Positions 21,226 through 27,422 of a stretch of DNA of 27,422 nt are shown here, piece by piece (position 1 is the stretch's first letter; each line of letters opens with the position of its first letter). The stretch is from a virus. The position numbers and the translations under genes were made by a program. The stretch covers positions 1 through 27,422 of the IMG/VR virus record IMGVR_UViG_3300034106_004115. One strand, 5' to 3'. The notes under the pieces are model-generated. The model did no database searches, was not told where the DNA came from, and saw nothing but the letters and a program-made list of their open reading frames with translations.

Positions 21226-23934
21226 ATGTTTGAAGAATTTAATTTAGCACTTTTTAACCAAAATATTTTTGGATTAAATGGATTTAATTTGGGGTTTGAT
21301 CCAAATGCGTTCACACCTACAAGACAATCAAATGATCCAAGTCTAGTGACAAGATTTATCAGAGCAAATGAGGTTGTTTTTGTTGGAACCTCATTAACTC
21401 CTGATAAAGTCCCAAACTATTTTCTAGACTCAACAAATGTAAATAATTTTGTTCAAAAATCAAATCGCCTTCAACTAGCAAATGCAAATAATGCTGGAAT
21501 TTTTGTTCAAGGTGAAGGCATTGTTGACATAACAACAAACGTTTTTGCAAGAGTTCTATCAAGTTCTAATAATATTCTTTATCTGAATCAAAACTTCTTA
21601 ACTGTTAACATTGTTGCGTTTGGTGCGAATACACTTGCAGCAACAGATTATGCAGTTGATGATATTGTTACGCAAAGTGTGAGTGGTGTAACAACATTCC
21701 AGGGTCGTGTTCAATATTTTGATAGTGCAAACGGAATTCTTTCTGTTTCTCCATCAAGCGGAACTATGAATGCACATGGTGCTGTTGCTAATAGTGTTAT
21801 CTCCAAACTTAACAGTACTGTTCTATCAAACGCTGTATCATTTATTCGCGGAAATATTTTCCCAGCAAATGGAAACGTTCGTAGTTCTACTAATGTTTCA
21901 AATACTGCACAAATTGTTTCATTTACCCATGCTTCAGGTGCATACACTGCAGCAAATGGAACGAACACACTATCGATTGTTGTGCACGCAAACTCTGCAG
22001 GAGCCGTTGGTAATACACTAACAATTACTTCTGGAACTGGTGAAAACACAATTAGAACAATTGTTGCTGTAACAAATAACAATGAACTTGTACTGAATGC
22101 TACGATCTCATCACTAACGTCCAACTCCAAATACACATTTGGTCCTCATGTTATTGACGAATTTGGTCGCATCACTGGTATTTTCAATATTCCAGAAACA
22201 GAAAGTAATCGTTTCCCAGCTGGTGAACGAGTGTTCACAATTACAGACACAGAAGGAGCACAAAATAACTTCTTCTCAATGCGCGCGACGGCAACATATA
22301 ACGCCACAGGCGCACCTCCTGTTATTCAGCCACCAGTATTTGTACCTCCACCTGTTCCGCAACCACGCAGAGATCCACTTGCACAAACATTTTTCACTCC
22401 AAATGTGACTGTGCAAATTGACGGCGCACCAAAAACAAACTATGGAATTTATGTATCATCTGTTGATTTATTCTTTGCTGGAAAGCCAATTCTAGCAGAT
22501 CTACAATTGCCAGTAACCTGTCAAATCGTAACTGTTTCAAATGGTATCCCAACACAAAATGTGGTTGCTGCAAAAACAGTTGAATGTAAAGACGTTAAAG
22601 TTTCAACAGTTCCAGATGCTGCAAATTCAAGCACCATTACAAACTTTAAGTTTGATGATCCTGTTTACTTAGAACCAGAAACAGAATACGCATTAGTTGT
22701 TGTTTCTGATTCACCAGATTACTATTTGTTTATTTCTGAACTTGGTGGTACGATTTTAGGGTCAACACCACCTCGTCGTGTGTCAATTCAACCATATGTT
22801 GGATCATTGTTTAAATCACAAAATTCATCAACCTGGACACCAATTCAAAATCAAGACTTGATGTTCCGAATTAAGAAATGTGTGTTTAATACAAGTGGCG
22901 GTGGAACCGTTTTATTTAAACCAAGAAATCAGTTTGCAAATGTTAACGTTGACTCATTACTATTGCATACAACACTCTTGAATCATAAACCAACATCATC
23001 TAATTTTAAATTTAAATCAAATAACGTTTCTGGAACTCAGGATGTTCAATTCACTTATGTTCCAGTCAATACAAAATATAGTTTCGGTGCTGATCTTCTC
23101 ACCTCTACTGCAACTTCAAATCGCCGCAGAAGAATTGTAAGAGGTGATGCGAACTCATTTATTGCTGGTGTTGATATGAACACCACTGATTCTGATATGT
23201 CACCATTAATTAATATTGAAAGAGTTAGTTTGGTTGGTTACGAAAACGATATTAACGATGGTAGCATTTCAAATACAGATATTAGTATTACTAGTGTCGG
23301 TAATCATATAAATGCTGCAAATATTATAGTAACAATTTCTGCACCAGATTTATCAGATGGTGTAACTGCAAATGCATATGTTTCATCTCTATCATCAAAT
23401 GGTGTAGCGACAATTATTGTTGATACTGCAGGATCAGGATACATTACAACACCAACAATCACTCTTTCAGAACCAAGCGCACCGTCAAATGCTACAGCAG
23501 TTATTGCTGGCGAAACGAATGCATCTGGTGGTAACATGAAGGTTCGTTATATTACGAAGCAGATTACTCTTGCTGATGGATTTGATGCTGGTGATCTTCG
23601 TGTTTATCTCGATGCAAATCGTCCACGCGGAACAAATATCCATGTTTACTATAAAGTAAAATCTGCTTCTGACCAAGAAAATTTTGAAAATAAGAAGTGG
23701 AAATTAATGAATAAAGTTCAAGATAATTTCTCTGCAGACCAGAATCAAATTATCGAACTTGAATTTAGACCAGATTTAGAAAAGAATATTCTTTCTTATG
23801 TTGAAAATGGCGTTGTGTATCCACTCGGTGGAACGTTTAAGTATTATGCAATTAAAATTGTGATGAGTGCTGCGGATCCAACAGTTGTTCCAACTGTTCG
23901 AAACTTCAGAGCAATTGCCACACCATCAGGATAA
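21226..23934 (+). CDS. Large structural protein, probable second half of the DUF4815 assembly
   Basis: A 902-aa protein. Near the start is VTRFIRANEVVFVGTSLTPD then VPNYFLDSTNVNNF, which resembles the (R)SRxITFxxxxLKPNTxxYxFFDxxDV segment following the DUF4815 part in related phages. A VYQG-like module lies at about 140-198 and GRITGIFNIPETESNRFPAG with FTITDTEGA at about 313-345. A Pro-rich linker (PPVIQPPVFVPPPVPQP) leads into DPLAQTFF and a beta-sandwich at about 385-550 (VDLFFAGKP, EPETEYALVVVSD, YVGSLFKSQNSSTW). A GxGY module is at about 715-762. The C-terminus has LRVYLDANRPRGTNIHVYYK. It starts 20 nt after the previous stop, in a different frame, with GGAAAA upstream. Role: probably virion periphery or fibre base. 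Confidence 0.85.
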   Translation: MFEEFNLALFNQNIFGLNGFNLGFDPNAFTPTRQSNDPSLVTRFIRANEVVFVGTSLTPDKVPNYFLDSTNVNNFVQKSNRLQLANANNAGIFVQGEGIVDITTNVFARVLSSSNNILYLNQNFLTVNIVAFGANTLAATDYAVDDIVTQSVSGVTTFQGRVQYFDSANGILSVSPSSGTMNAHGAVANSVISKLNSTVLSNAVSFIRGNIFPANGNVRSSTNVSNTAQIVSFTHASGAYTAANGTNTLSIVVHANSAGAVGNTLTITSGTGENTIRTIVAVTNNNELVLNATISSLTSNSKYTFGPHVIDEFGRITGIFNIPETESNRFPAGERVFTITDTEGAQNNFFSMRATATYNATGAPPVIQPPVFVPPPVPQPRRDPLAQTFFTPNVTVQIDGAPKTNYGIYVSSVDLFFAGKPILADLQLPVTCQIVTVSNGIPTQNVVAAKTVECKDVKVSTVPDAANSSTITNFKFDDPVYLEPETEYALVVVSDSPDYYLFISELGGTILGSTPPRRVSIQPYVGSLFKSQNSSTWTPIQNQDLMFRIKKCVFNTSGGGTVLFKPRNQFANVNVDSLLLHTTLLNHKPTSSNFKFKSNNVSGTQDVQFTYVPVNTKYSFGADLLTSTATSNRRRRIVRGDANSFIAGVDMNTTDSDMSPLINIERVSLVGYENDINDGSISNTDISITSVGNHINAANIIVTISAPDLSDGVTANAYVSSLSSNGVATIIVDTAGSGYITTPTITLSEPSAPSNATAVIAGETNASGGNMKVRYITKQITLADGFDAGDLRVYLDANRPRGTNIHVYYKVKSASDQENFENKKWKLMNKVQDNFSADQNQIIELEFRPDLEKNILSYVENGVVYPLGGTFKYYAIKIVMSAADPTVVPTVRNFRAIATPSG
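23368..23511 (+). repeat. GxGY-type beta module in the 902-aa protein
   Basis: Residues about 715-762: ANAYVSSLSSNGVATIIV, DTAGSGYITTPTITLSEP, then NATAVIAGE. It splits VTISAPD from GGNMKVRYITKQI, as if placed between two core strands. Confidence 0.55.
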
Positions 23935-23936
23935 TT

Positions 23937-24161
23937 ATGAAAGTAAAGGTGAAAGATAGAGAAGATTTAGTGCGTGATATGCGCACAATGGCTATTTTAA
24001 ATGTTGATAAAAACATTTTAGGAAAAGATGCTCAATATAAACAAAGAATGAATCGCGATAAGCAGATAGATAATGCGATAAATAAATTAGAAAACGATGT
24101 TCATCAAATTAAAGGAAGTCTTGATAAAATACTTCAATTATTGGAGTCTAGAGGTCCGTAA
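23937..24161 (+). CDS. Small 74-aa coiled-coil virion protein
   Basis: A charged 74-aa protein. The N-terminus is [20 protein letters not shown], followed by LNVDKNI and a helical tail ([24 protein letters not shown]) with hydrophobic residues spaced as a coiled coil. Short proteins opening MKVKVKxREDLVRD commonly precede fibre genes in T4-like aquatic phages; I recognise the pattern but know no proven role. The neighbours suggest a structural or fibre-assembly protein, perhaps a trimerising adaptor. It starts 2 nt after the 902-aa gene, and its stop overlaps the collagen-like start (TAATG) with a GAGG upstream, so all are translated as a unit. Confidence 0.8.
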   Translation: MKVKVKDREDLVRDMRTMAILNVDKNILGKDAQYKQRMNRDKQIDNAINKLENDVHQIKGSLDKILQLLESRGP

Positions 24162-24889
24162 TGGCTAATGCAAATATTTCGTCGGTTGTTTTAACTAACA
24201 CATTCAATGAGTGGCGAGTTGTCACAAATAATTTAATCACAGACCGAAACACGCTCCGTAATACAAATTATGTGAAAGATGGTGGCGATTTTTCAGTTGC
24301 CAATGGATCTCTAACCATTCAAAAAGATGGTGGTGGCACTGTATTGACAGTTGCTAATGATGCAACGATAAGCGGAAACACTACAACCAATCGTCTTACT
24401 GTGACAACTGGTGCAAATGTTGCAACATTGAATGCATCATCAGTTGCAAATGTTGCAAGTTTAGACATTGTTGCATATGGTAAAGTAATTGCAGCCAATG
24501 GTTCTTGGATTGGTCCATCTTCTGGATTAATCGGCAACACTGGTCCGCAAGGTCCACAAGGTCCAGCAGGATCAAATGGAGCTGCTGGTCCACAAGGACC
24601 ACAGGGTCCACAGGGTCCAGCAGGATCAAATGGAGCTGCTGGTCCACAAGGACCACAGGGTCCTCAAGGAGTTGCTGGTCCACAAGGTCCACAAGGTCCT
24701 CAAGGACCACAAGGTGCTACTGGTCCTCAGGGTCCACAAGGACCGCAGGGTCCACAAGGCGCAGCAGGTCCATTACTCGCCAATGTGTTTATCCATAGAA
24801 CATCAACTTATGATAGCGCAAATGTGTACGTTTCCGCCACAGCACCTTCCAGTGGCAACCTCAAAGGTGACATCTGGATTCAGTTTTGA
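24161..24889 (+). CDS. Collagen-like fibre protein
   Basis: A 242-aa protein. The N-terminal 120 residues are beta-rich and hold [18 protein letters not shown], which resembles the attachment segment of aquatic-phage fibres (xxNTFxxWRxxTN). Residues 125-205 are 27 unbroken Gly-X-Y triplets, mostly GPQ with [12 protein letters not shown] and GAT, predicted to form a trimeric collagen-type helix. A 35-aa C-terminal part follows ([20 protein letters not shown], ending KGDIWIQF). The motif [14 protein letters not shown] resembles fibre ends that contact other proteins. GC rises within the repeat through CCA and GGT codons. Likely a tail or side fibre stalk; receptor unknown. Confidence 0.85.
   Translation: MANANISSVVLTNTFNEWRVVTNNLITDRNTLRNTNYVKDGGDFSVANGSLTIQKDGGGTVLTVANDATISGNTTTNRLTVTTGANVATLNASSVANVASLDIVAYGKVIAANGSWIGPSSGLIGNTGPQGPQGPAGSNGAAGPQGPQGPQGPAGSNGAAGPQGPQGPQGVAGPQGPQGPQGPQGATGPQGPQGPQGPQGAAGPLLANVFIHRTSTYDSANVYVSATAPSSGNLKGDIWIQF
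24533..24775 (+). repeat. Collagen GXY tract (27 triplets)
   Basis: Contains a perfect 50-bp direct repeat at 24560-24609 and 24614-24663 (period 54 bp, 18 residues). The period is a whole number of triplets, so gain or loss of one unit keeps the frame and lengthens or shortens the stalk. Confidence 0.85.
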
Positions 24890-24894
24890 GGTGA
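24888..24894 (+). promoter_or_regulatory. Ribosome-binding site for the 188-aa fibre protein
   Basis: GAGGTGA overlaps the collagen-like stop (TGA at 24887-24889) and lies 3 nt before ATG 24898, a short spacing. It is one of the better Shine-Dalgarno matches in the window. Confidence 0.5.
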
Positions 24895-24897
24895 TCC

Positions 24898-25464
24898 ATG
24901 GGCATTAAAGTATGGGATGGATCAAAGTGGGCGATTGCTTCCCAAATTAAAACTTGGGATGGCAGTGCTTGGAAAGAAACCTCAAATGCCAATGTTCATA
25001 TCTGGACTGGCACAGCATGGCAAAAAATACACCCACCTGTCCAATTAGAACAAAATTTAGGATATTCTGTCAGCGCAACTGATCCTACAAACGCAGGAAG
25101 TGGTGGAAATGCTCAAGCAAGAATTAATATTTTTGCAAATGGGAAAATTCAAACGTTTGAATCTACATCAGTATCAGGTACTGTAAGAACATCGAGTGCA
25201 GACTGGTTATTAACAGGAGCAAATTCAGAGTATGATGTATACGTTACTAATTTTAGTGGATCTAGCCTACAAGTTGGAAGTGGTCCAACTAACGGCACAA
25301 GAACACAATTAAGTTCAGACGTTCAATATTCATTATATCTAGATTCGAATGGAACTGGTAGCAGTTCTTTTGATATTACAATTTGCGCTAACAATCAAGT
25401 TTCTACAAATACTGCGATACAAAAAGCATCAATATCATTATATGTTGATGTTGGGTCATTATAA
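24898..25464 (+). CDS. Fibre-cassette protein with WDGS repeats
   Basis: A 188-aa protein. Three short repeats open it: KVWDGSKWA, KTWDGSAWKE and HIWTGTAWQK, that is W-(D/T)-G-(S/T)-x-W about every 16-18 residues. Such repeats occur near fibre attachment regions of aquatic phage proteins; the role is not established. The remainder (about 50-188) is Ser/Asn/Gly-rich, predicted beta and has no motif that I know; it may form a receptor-binding tip. The start follows the collagen-like gene by 8 nt. The stop at 25462 is followed by a candidate late promoter. Confidence 0.8.
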   Translation: MGIKVWDGSKWAIASQIKTWDGSAWKETSNANVHIWTGTAWQKIHPPVQLEQNLGYSVSATDPTNAGSGGNAQARINIFANGKIQTFESTSVSGTVRTSSADWLLTGANSEYDVYVTNFSGSSLQVGSGPTNGTRTQLSSDVQYSLYLDSNGTGSSSFDITICANNQVSTNTAIQKASISLYVDVGSL

Positions 25465-25470
25465 TAAATA
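25463..25470 (+). promoter_or_regulatory. Candidate late promoter upstream of the distal fibre genes
   Basis: AATAAATA (25463-25470) differs by one base from the consensus and ends 23 nt before the 78-aa ATG, the same distance as the exact box before gp25. An overlapping TATAAAAA (25469-25476) is another one-mismatch choice. AT-rich sequence makes chance matches common. Confidence 0.4.
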
Positions 25471-25493
25471 TAAAAATTAATTAGAGCGAAAAG

Positions 25494-25730
25494 ATGGGAA
25501 ATCCGTTACAATTAAATACAGCTGGGATACTATTTACTGATGGATCATATCAGTTGAAAAAGGGTATTTCTGAGGATTTTGATTTTGGCGGCGTGACAAC
25601 CACAACAATAACAAATCCACTTCAATACTTTATAATGACATCAGTTGACTTTGATTTTGGAACTATATCTGCGCCTCTAAATATAAACGTAGATTTGGCG
25701 AAAATTAATACATATGCAGAATTGACGTAA
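25494..25730 (+). CDS. Small 78-aa fibre-cassette protein
   Basis: It has the fibre motif LNTAGILFTDGSYQ (hydrophobic-F-x-DG-(T/S)-x-Q), usual near the start of phage fibres and needle-like proteins. Two DFDFG strands follow (EDFDFGGV, VDFDFGTI), then a beta-rich end (INVDLAKINTYAEL). Function unknown; it could be a cap or adaptor for the long fibre gene that begins 12 nt later. The reading frame lies in a 25465-25742 interval flanked by a candidate promoter and a GGGG site, which supports a real gene. An alternative is a remnant of a longer fibre gene. Confidence 0.6.
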   Translation: MGNPLQLNTAGILFTDGSYQLKKGISEDFDFGGVTTTTITNPLQYFIMTSVDFDFGTISAPLNINVDLAKINTYAELT

Positions 25731-25742
25731 TTGGGGCAATAA

Positions 25743-27422
25743 ATGACTCTTAAAATTCGCAGAGGAACTAATGCTGAACGATTGACAATCACTCCTGAAG
25801 AGGGTGAGTTAATCTTTACTACAGACACCAAAAAAGTCTTTATTGGTGATGGTAACACAGCAGGTGGTCTTGTTGTTTCTGACACTGGTAATACCAACGT
25901 CGCTGCGAATGGAACTTCTACAAATACGAGTTTTTTAAACTTTATCAATACGGCAAGTATTGCGGTCAGCGTTACTGCCAATGGAACAGGATACACAAAC
26001 GTTGCATTTACTACACTCGGTGGTGTGGGTGATGCATACAATCAAGCAAACACTGCGCGCGGAACTGCAAATGACTCTTATGGACAAGCAAACGCTGCGC
26101 GTGATCAAGCCAATACCGCTAGAACACAAGCAAATACTGCTCGAAATACAGCAAATGCATCTTACGCTGCGGTAAACACTGCATTTGATCAGGCAAATAC
26201 TGCTCGAGATACTGCAAACAATGCATACGCTGCCGCAAATGCTGCTGGTGGTGGTAGTGGAGCATATGATCAAGCGAACACTGCTCGAAATCAGGCTAAT
26301 TCTGCACGCGATCAGGCAAATACTGCTAGAACAACAGCCAACGATGCATATGGAGCAGCGAATAATAGAGTGTTGAAAGCTGGCGACACTATGACTGGCA
26401 ATTTGAACATTGCAGCAACACTCATTACTCAAAACATCGTTCCAAATTTGAATGTAACTTACAACATTGGTGCCAATGATTTCAGATTTAATGATCTATG
26501 GTTGAGCAATAGCACCATTTATATTGGTGGCGCAAGCATCTCATCGAATGCCGATGAAGTTAGAATTAGTAAACTGAATGTAGCAAATCTACTTACTGCA
26601 AGTGGAATCAATGTTTCCGCTCAGGCAGCTGATGCATATACTCAAGCCAATAACGCATATGCAGCTGCAAATGCTGCTGGGGGTGCTGGTGTTGCTAATG
26701 CATACAATCAAGCAAACAGTGCTCGAGATCAAGCGAATACTGCATACACTCAAGCAAATAATGCAAGAAATCAAGCAAACAATGCATATGAATCCGCAAA
26801 TACTGGAAAAGATACTGTTCGCGTTTCGCAAAATAATCAAGGAATTTTATCTGAAAAGCAATTAAATTTCGTCAACACCTCAACAGTTACAGTTTCGATC
26901 ACTGATTCTGGAAATGGTAATGCAAACATTGCATTTACGGCGACTGGTGGTGGTGCTGCGGCTTACGATCAAGCAAATTCTGCGCGCGACCAAGCCAATA
27001 CAGCACGCACTACTGGCAATAATGCATATGGTCAAGCCAACACCGCTCGCGACACCGCTAATGCTGCATATGCCGCAGCAAATAGTGCAAGTGGCGCAGA
27101 AGCGGCAAATCTTGTTGCTGTGTATGCAAATAACTCACTAGTATATGCCAATTCAAACGTAAACTTTAATAATACTGCTACAATTAATATTAGTGTAACA
27201 GCAAATACAACGAATAAACGTTCAAATATTGCATTTAATGCAAATACTACGAATCTCGGCGCAACAATCATCTATAGTCAGAATAGTTACTCTGATTGGA
27301 GCCCAGGAATTGCTGGTGCTATTTCCAATAGCGCAACTTCAACTAACAGAACATTTGAAAGCAGATTAAGAGAATATGTAAGTGTTGGTGACTTTGGTGC
27401 TGTTGGTGATGGTGTAACCGAC
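25743..27422 (+). CDS. Long tail fibre / tailspike, 3'-truncated
   Basis: Open to the window end (560 codons, no stop). ATG 25743 follows GGGG at 25733-25736. The first 40 residues (LKIRRGTNAERLTITPEEGE, IFTTDTKKVFIGDGNTAGG) match the Mtd-type N-terminal fibre domain. Three blocks of AY-x-QAN-x-AR heptads (about 97-209, 293-354 and 406-456) should form trimeric coiled coils and alternate with beta segments of pattern N-x-T-x-V-x-VT-x-x-G. The classic fibre motif LKAGDTMTGNLNI is at about 212-224, and RFNDLWLSNSTIYIGG at about 250-265. The last residues (YVSVGDFGAVGDGVTD) are the opening of pectate-lyase-type beta-helix tailspikes. This suggests a depolymerase or receptor-binding spike beyond the window. 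Receptor and enzyme activity are not determinable here. Confidence 0.9.
   Translation, partial: MTLKIRRGTNAERLTITPEEGELIFTTDTKKVFIGDGNTAGGLVVSDTGNTNVAANGTSTNTSFLNFINTASIAVSVTANGTGYTNVAFTTLGGVGDAYNQANTARGTANDSYGQANAARDQANTARTQANTARNTANASYAAVNTAFDQANTARDTANNAYAAANAAGGGSGAYDQANTARNQANSARDQANTARTTANDAYGAANNRVLKAGDTMTGNLNIAATLITQNIVPNLNVTYNIGANDFRFNDLWLSNSTIYIGGASISSNADEVRISKLNVANLLTASGINVSAQAADAYTQANNAYAAANAAGGAGVANAYNQANSARDQANTAYTQANNARNQANNAYESANTGKDTVRVSQNNQGILSEKQLNFVNTSTVTVSITDSGNGNANIAFTATGGGAAAYDQANSARDQANTARTTGNNAYGQANTARDTANAAYAAANSASGAEAANLVAVYANNSLVYANSNVNFNNTATINISVTANTTNKRSNIAFNANTTNLGATIIYSQNSYSDWSPGIAGAISNSATSTNRTFESRLREYVSVGDFGAVGDGVTD
26031..26369 (+). repeat. Heptad coiled-coil block 1 of the fibre
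   Basis: About sixteen 7-residue units such as AYNQANT, ARDQANT and ARNTANA, broken by an AAGGGSG hinge. DNA is repetitive with a 21-bp period. Confidence 0.8.
26619..26806 (+). repeat. Heptad coiled-coil block 2 of the fibre
   Basis: Units AYTQANN, AYAAANA, a Gly-rich hinge, AYNQANS, ARDQANT, AYTQANN, ARNQANN, AYESANT. Shares the same register as block 1. Confidence 0.75.
26958..27110 (+). repeat. Heptad coiled-coil block 3 of the fibre
   Basis: Units AYDQANS, ARDQANT, ARTTGNN, AYGQANT, ARDTANA, AYAAANS, ending at a GAEAAN helix. Placed between the second and third beta segments. Confidence 0.75.

Noticed and set aside
24396-24798. Reading frames on other frames and strand over the collagen tract (for example minus 24396-24710, plus 24505-24798)
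   Set aside because: They arise from the low-complexity GGT/CCA repeat and have repetitive, improbable compositions ([19 protein letters not shown]).
25935-26432. Minus-strand 165-aa frame over the fibre heptads
   Set aside because: Antisense of the 21-bp repeat; Cys/Ile/Ser-rich repetitive product with no start signal, while the plus frame is open for 560 codons with recognised fibre motifs.
26031-27110. CRISPR array or satellite DNA
   Set aside because: The repeats are in-frame codons for heptads, imperfect and contiguous without unique spacers.

Overview
The window is a block of virion genes from a T4-like myovirus (contractile-tailed phage) with a low-GC genome. The evidence is a nearly complete set of T4 baseplate proteins (gp25, gp6, gp7-like, gp8, gp53, gp27, gp5, gp48, gp54, gp26, a gp29-like tape measure), gp4 and gp32, plus T4-type late-promoter boxes (TATAAATA). 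Several features resemble aquatic/marine T4-like phages (cyanophage and pelagiphage relatives) more than enterobacterial T4: the DUF4815-type structural protein, the GxGY-type beta modules, fibres built of AYxQANxAR heptads, and the absence of recognisable gp9-gp12. The host cannot be read from this sequence.

Layout. (1) 1-630, plus strand: the C-terminal two thirds of gp32, the ssDNA-binding protein, closed by a strong intrinsic terminator (660-684). (2) 683-5299, minus strand: a tightly packed operon read from 5299 down to 683, namely gp4 (head completion nuclease), a conserved 182-aa protein, a gp54-like tail-tube initiator, gp26 (hub assembly), a 74-aa protein and a gp29-like tape measure. 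Neighbours overlap by 1-8 nt or nearly touch. A canonical -1 slippery heptamer sits in frame at the very end of gp26 and would fuse it to the 74-aa protein. (3) A 19-bp divergent junction (5300-5318) holds an exact late-promoter box for the minus strand and the Shine-Dalgarno for the plus-strand arm. (4) 5319-23934, plus strand: gp48, gp53, gp27, gp5, then a late promoter and gp25, gp6, gp7-like, gp8, and two very large peripheral baseplate/fibre-connector proteins (1178 and 902 aa). (5) 23937-27422: an accessory fibre cassette made of a 74-aa coiled-coil protein, a collagen-like protein, a 188-aa WDGS-repeat protein, a 78-aa protein and a long fibre/tailspike cut by the window end just as a pectate-lyase-type beta-helix appears to begin.

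How it works together. gp27 and gp5 form the central hub and spike, and gp29 sets tail length. gp48 and gp54 cap the hub and nucleate the tail tube. gp53, gp25, gp6, gp7 and gp8 build the wedges. The large distal proteins and fibre cassette give the host-contact apparatus. gp4 completes the head. The main departures from T4 are a C-terminal CHAP-type peptidase on gp5 instead of the internal lysozyme, small beta modules spread through several wedge proteins, and the possible gp26/74-aa frameshift. Genes are packed without any gap over 60 bp; no tRNA, insertion sequence, intron or CRISPR array was seen.
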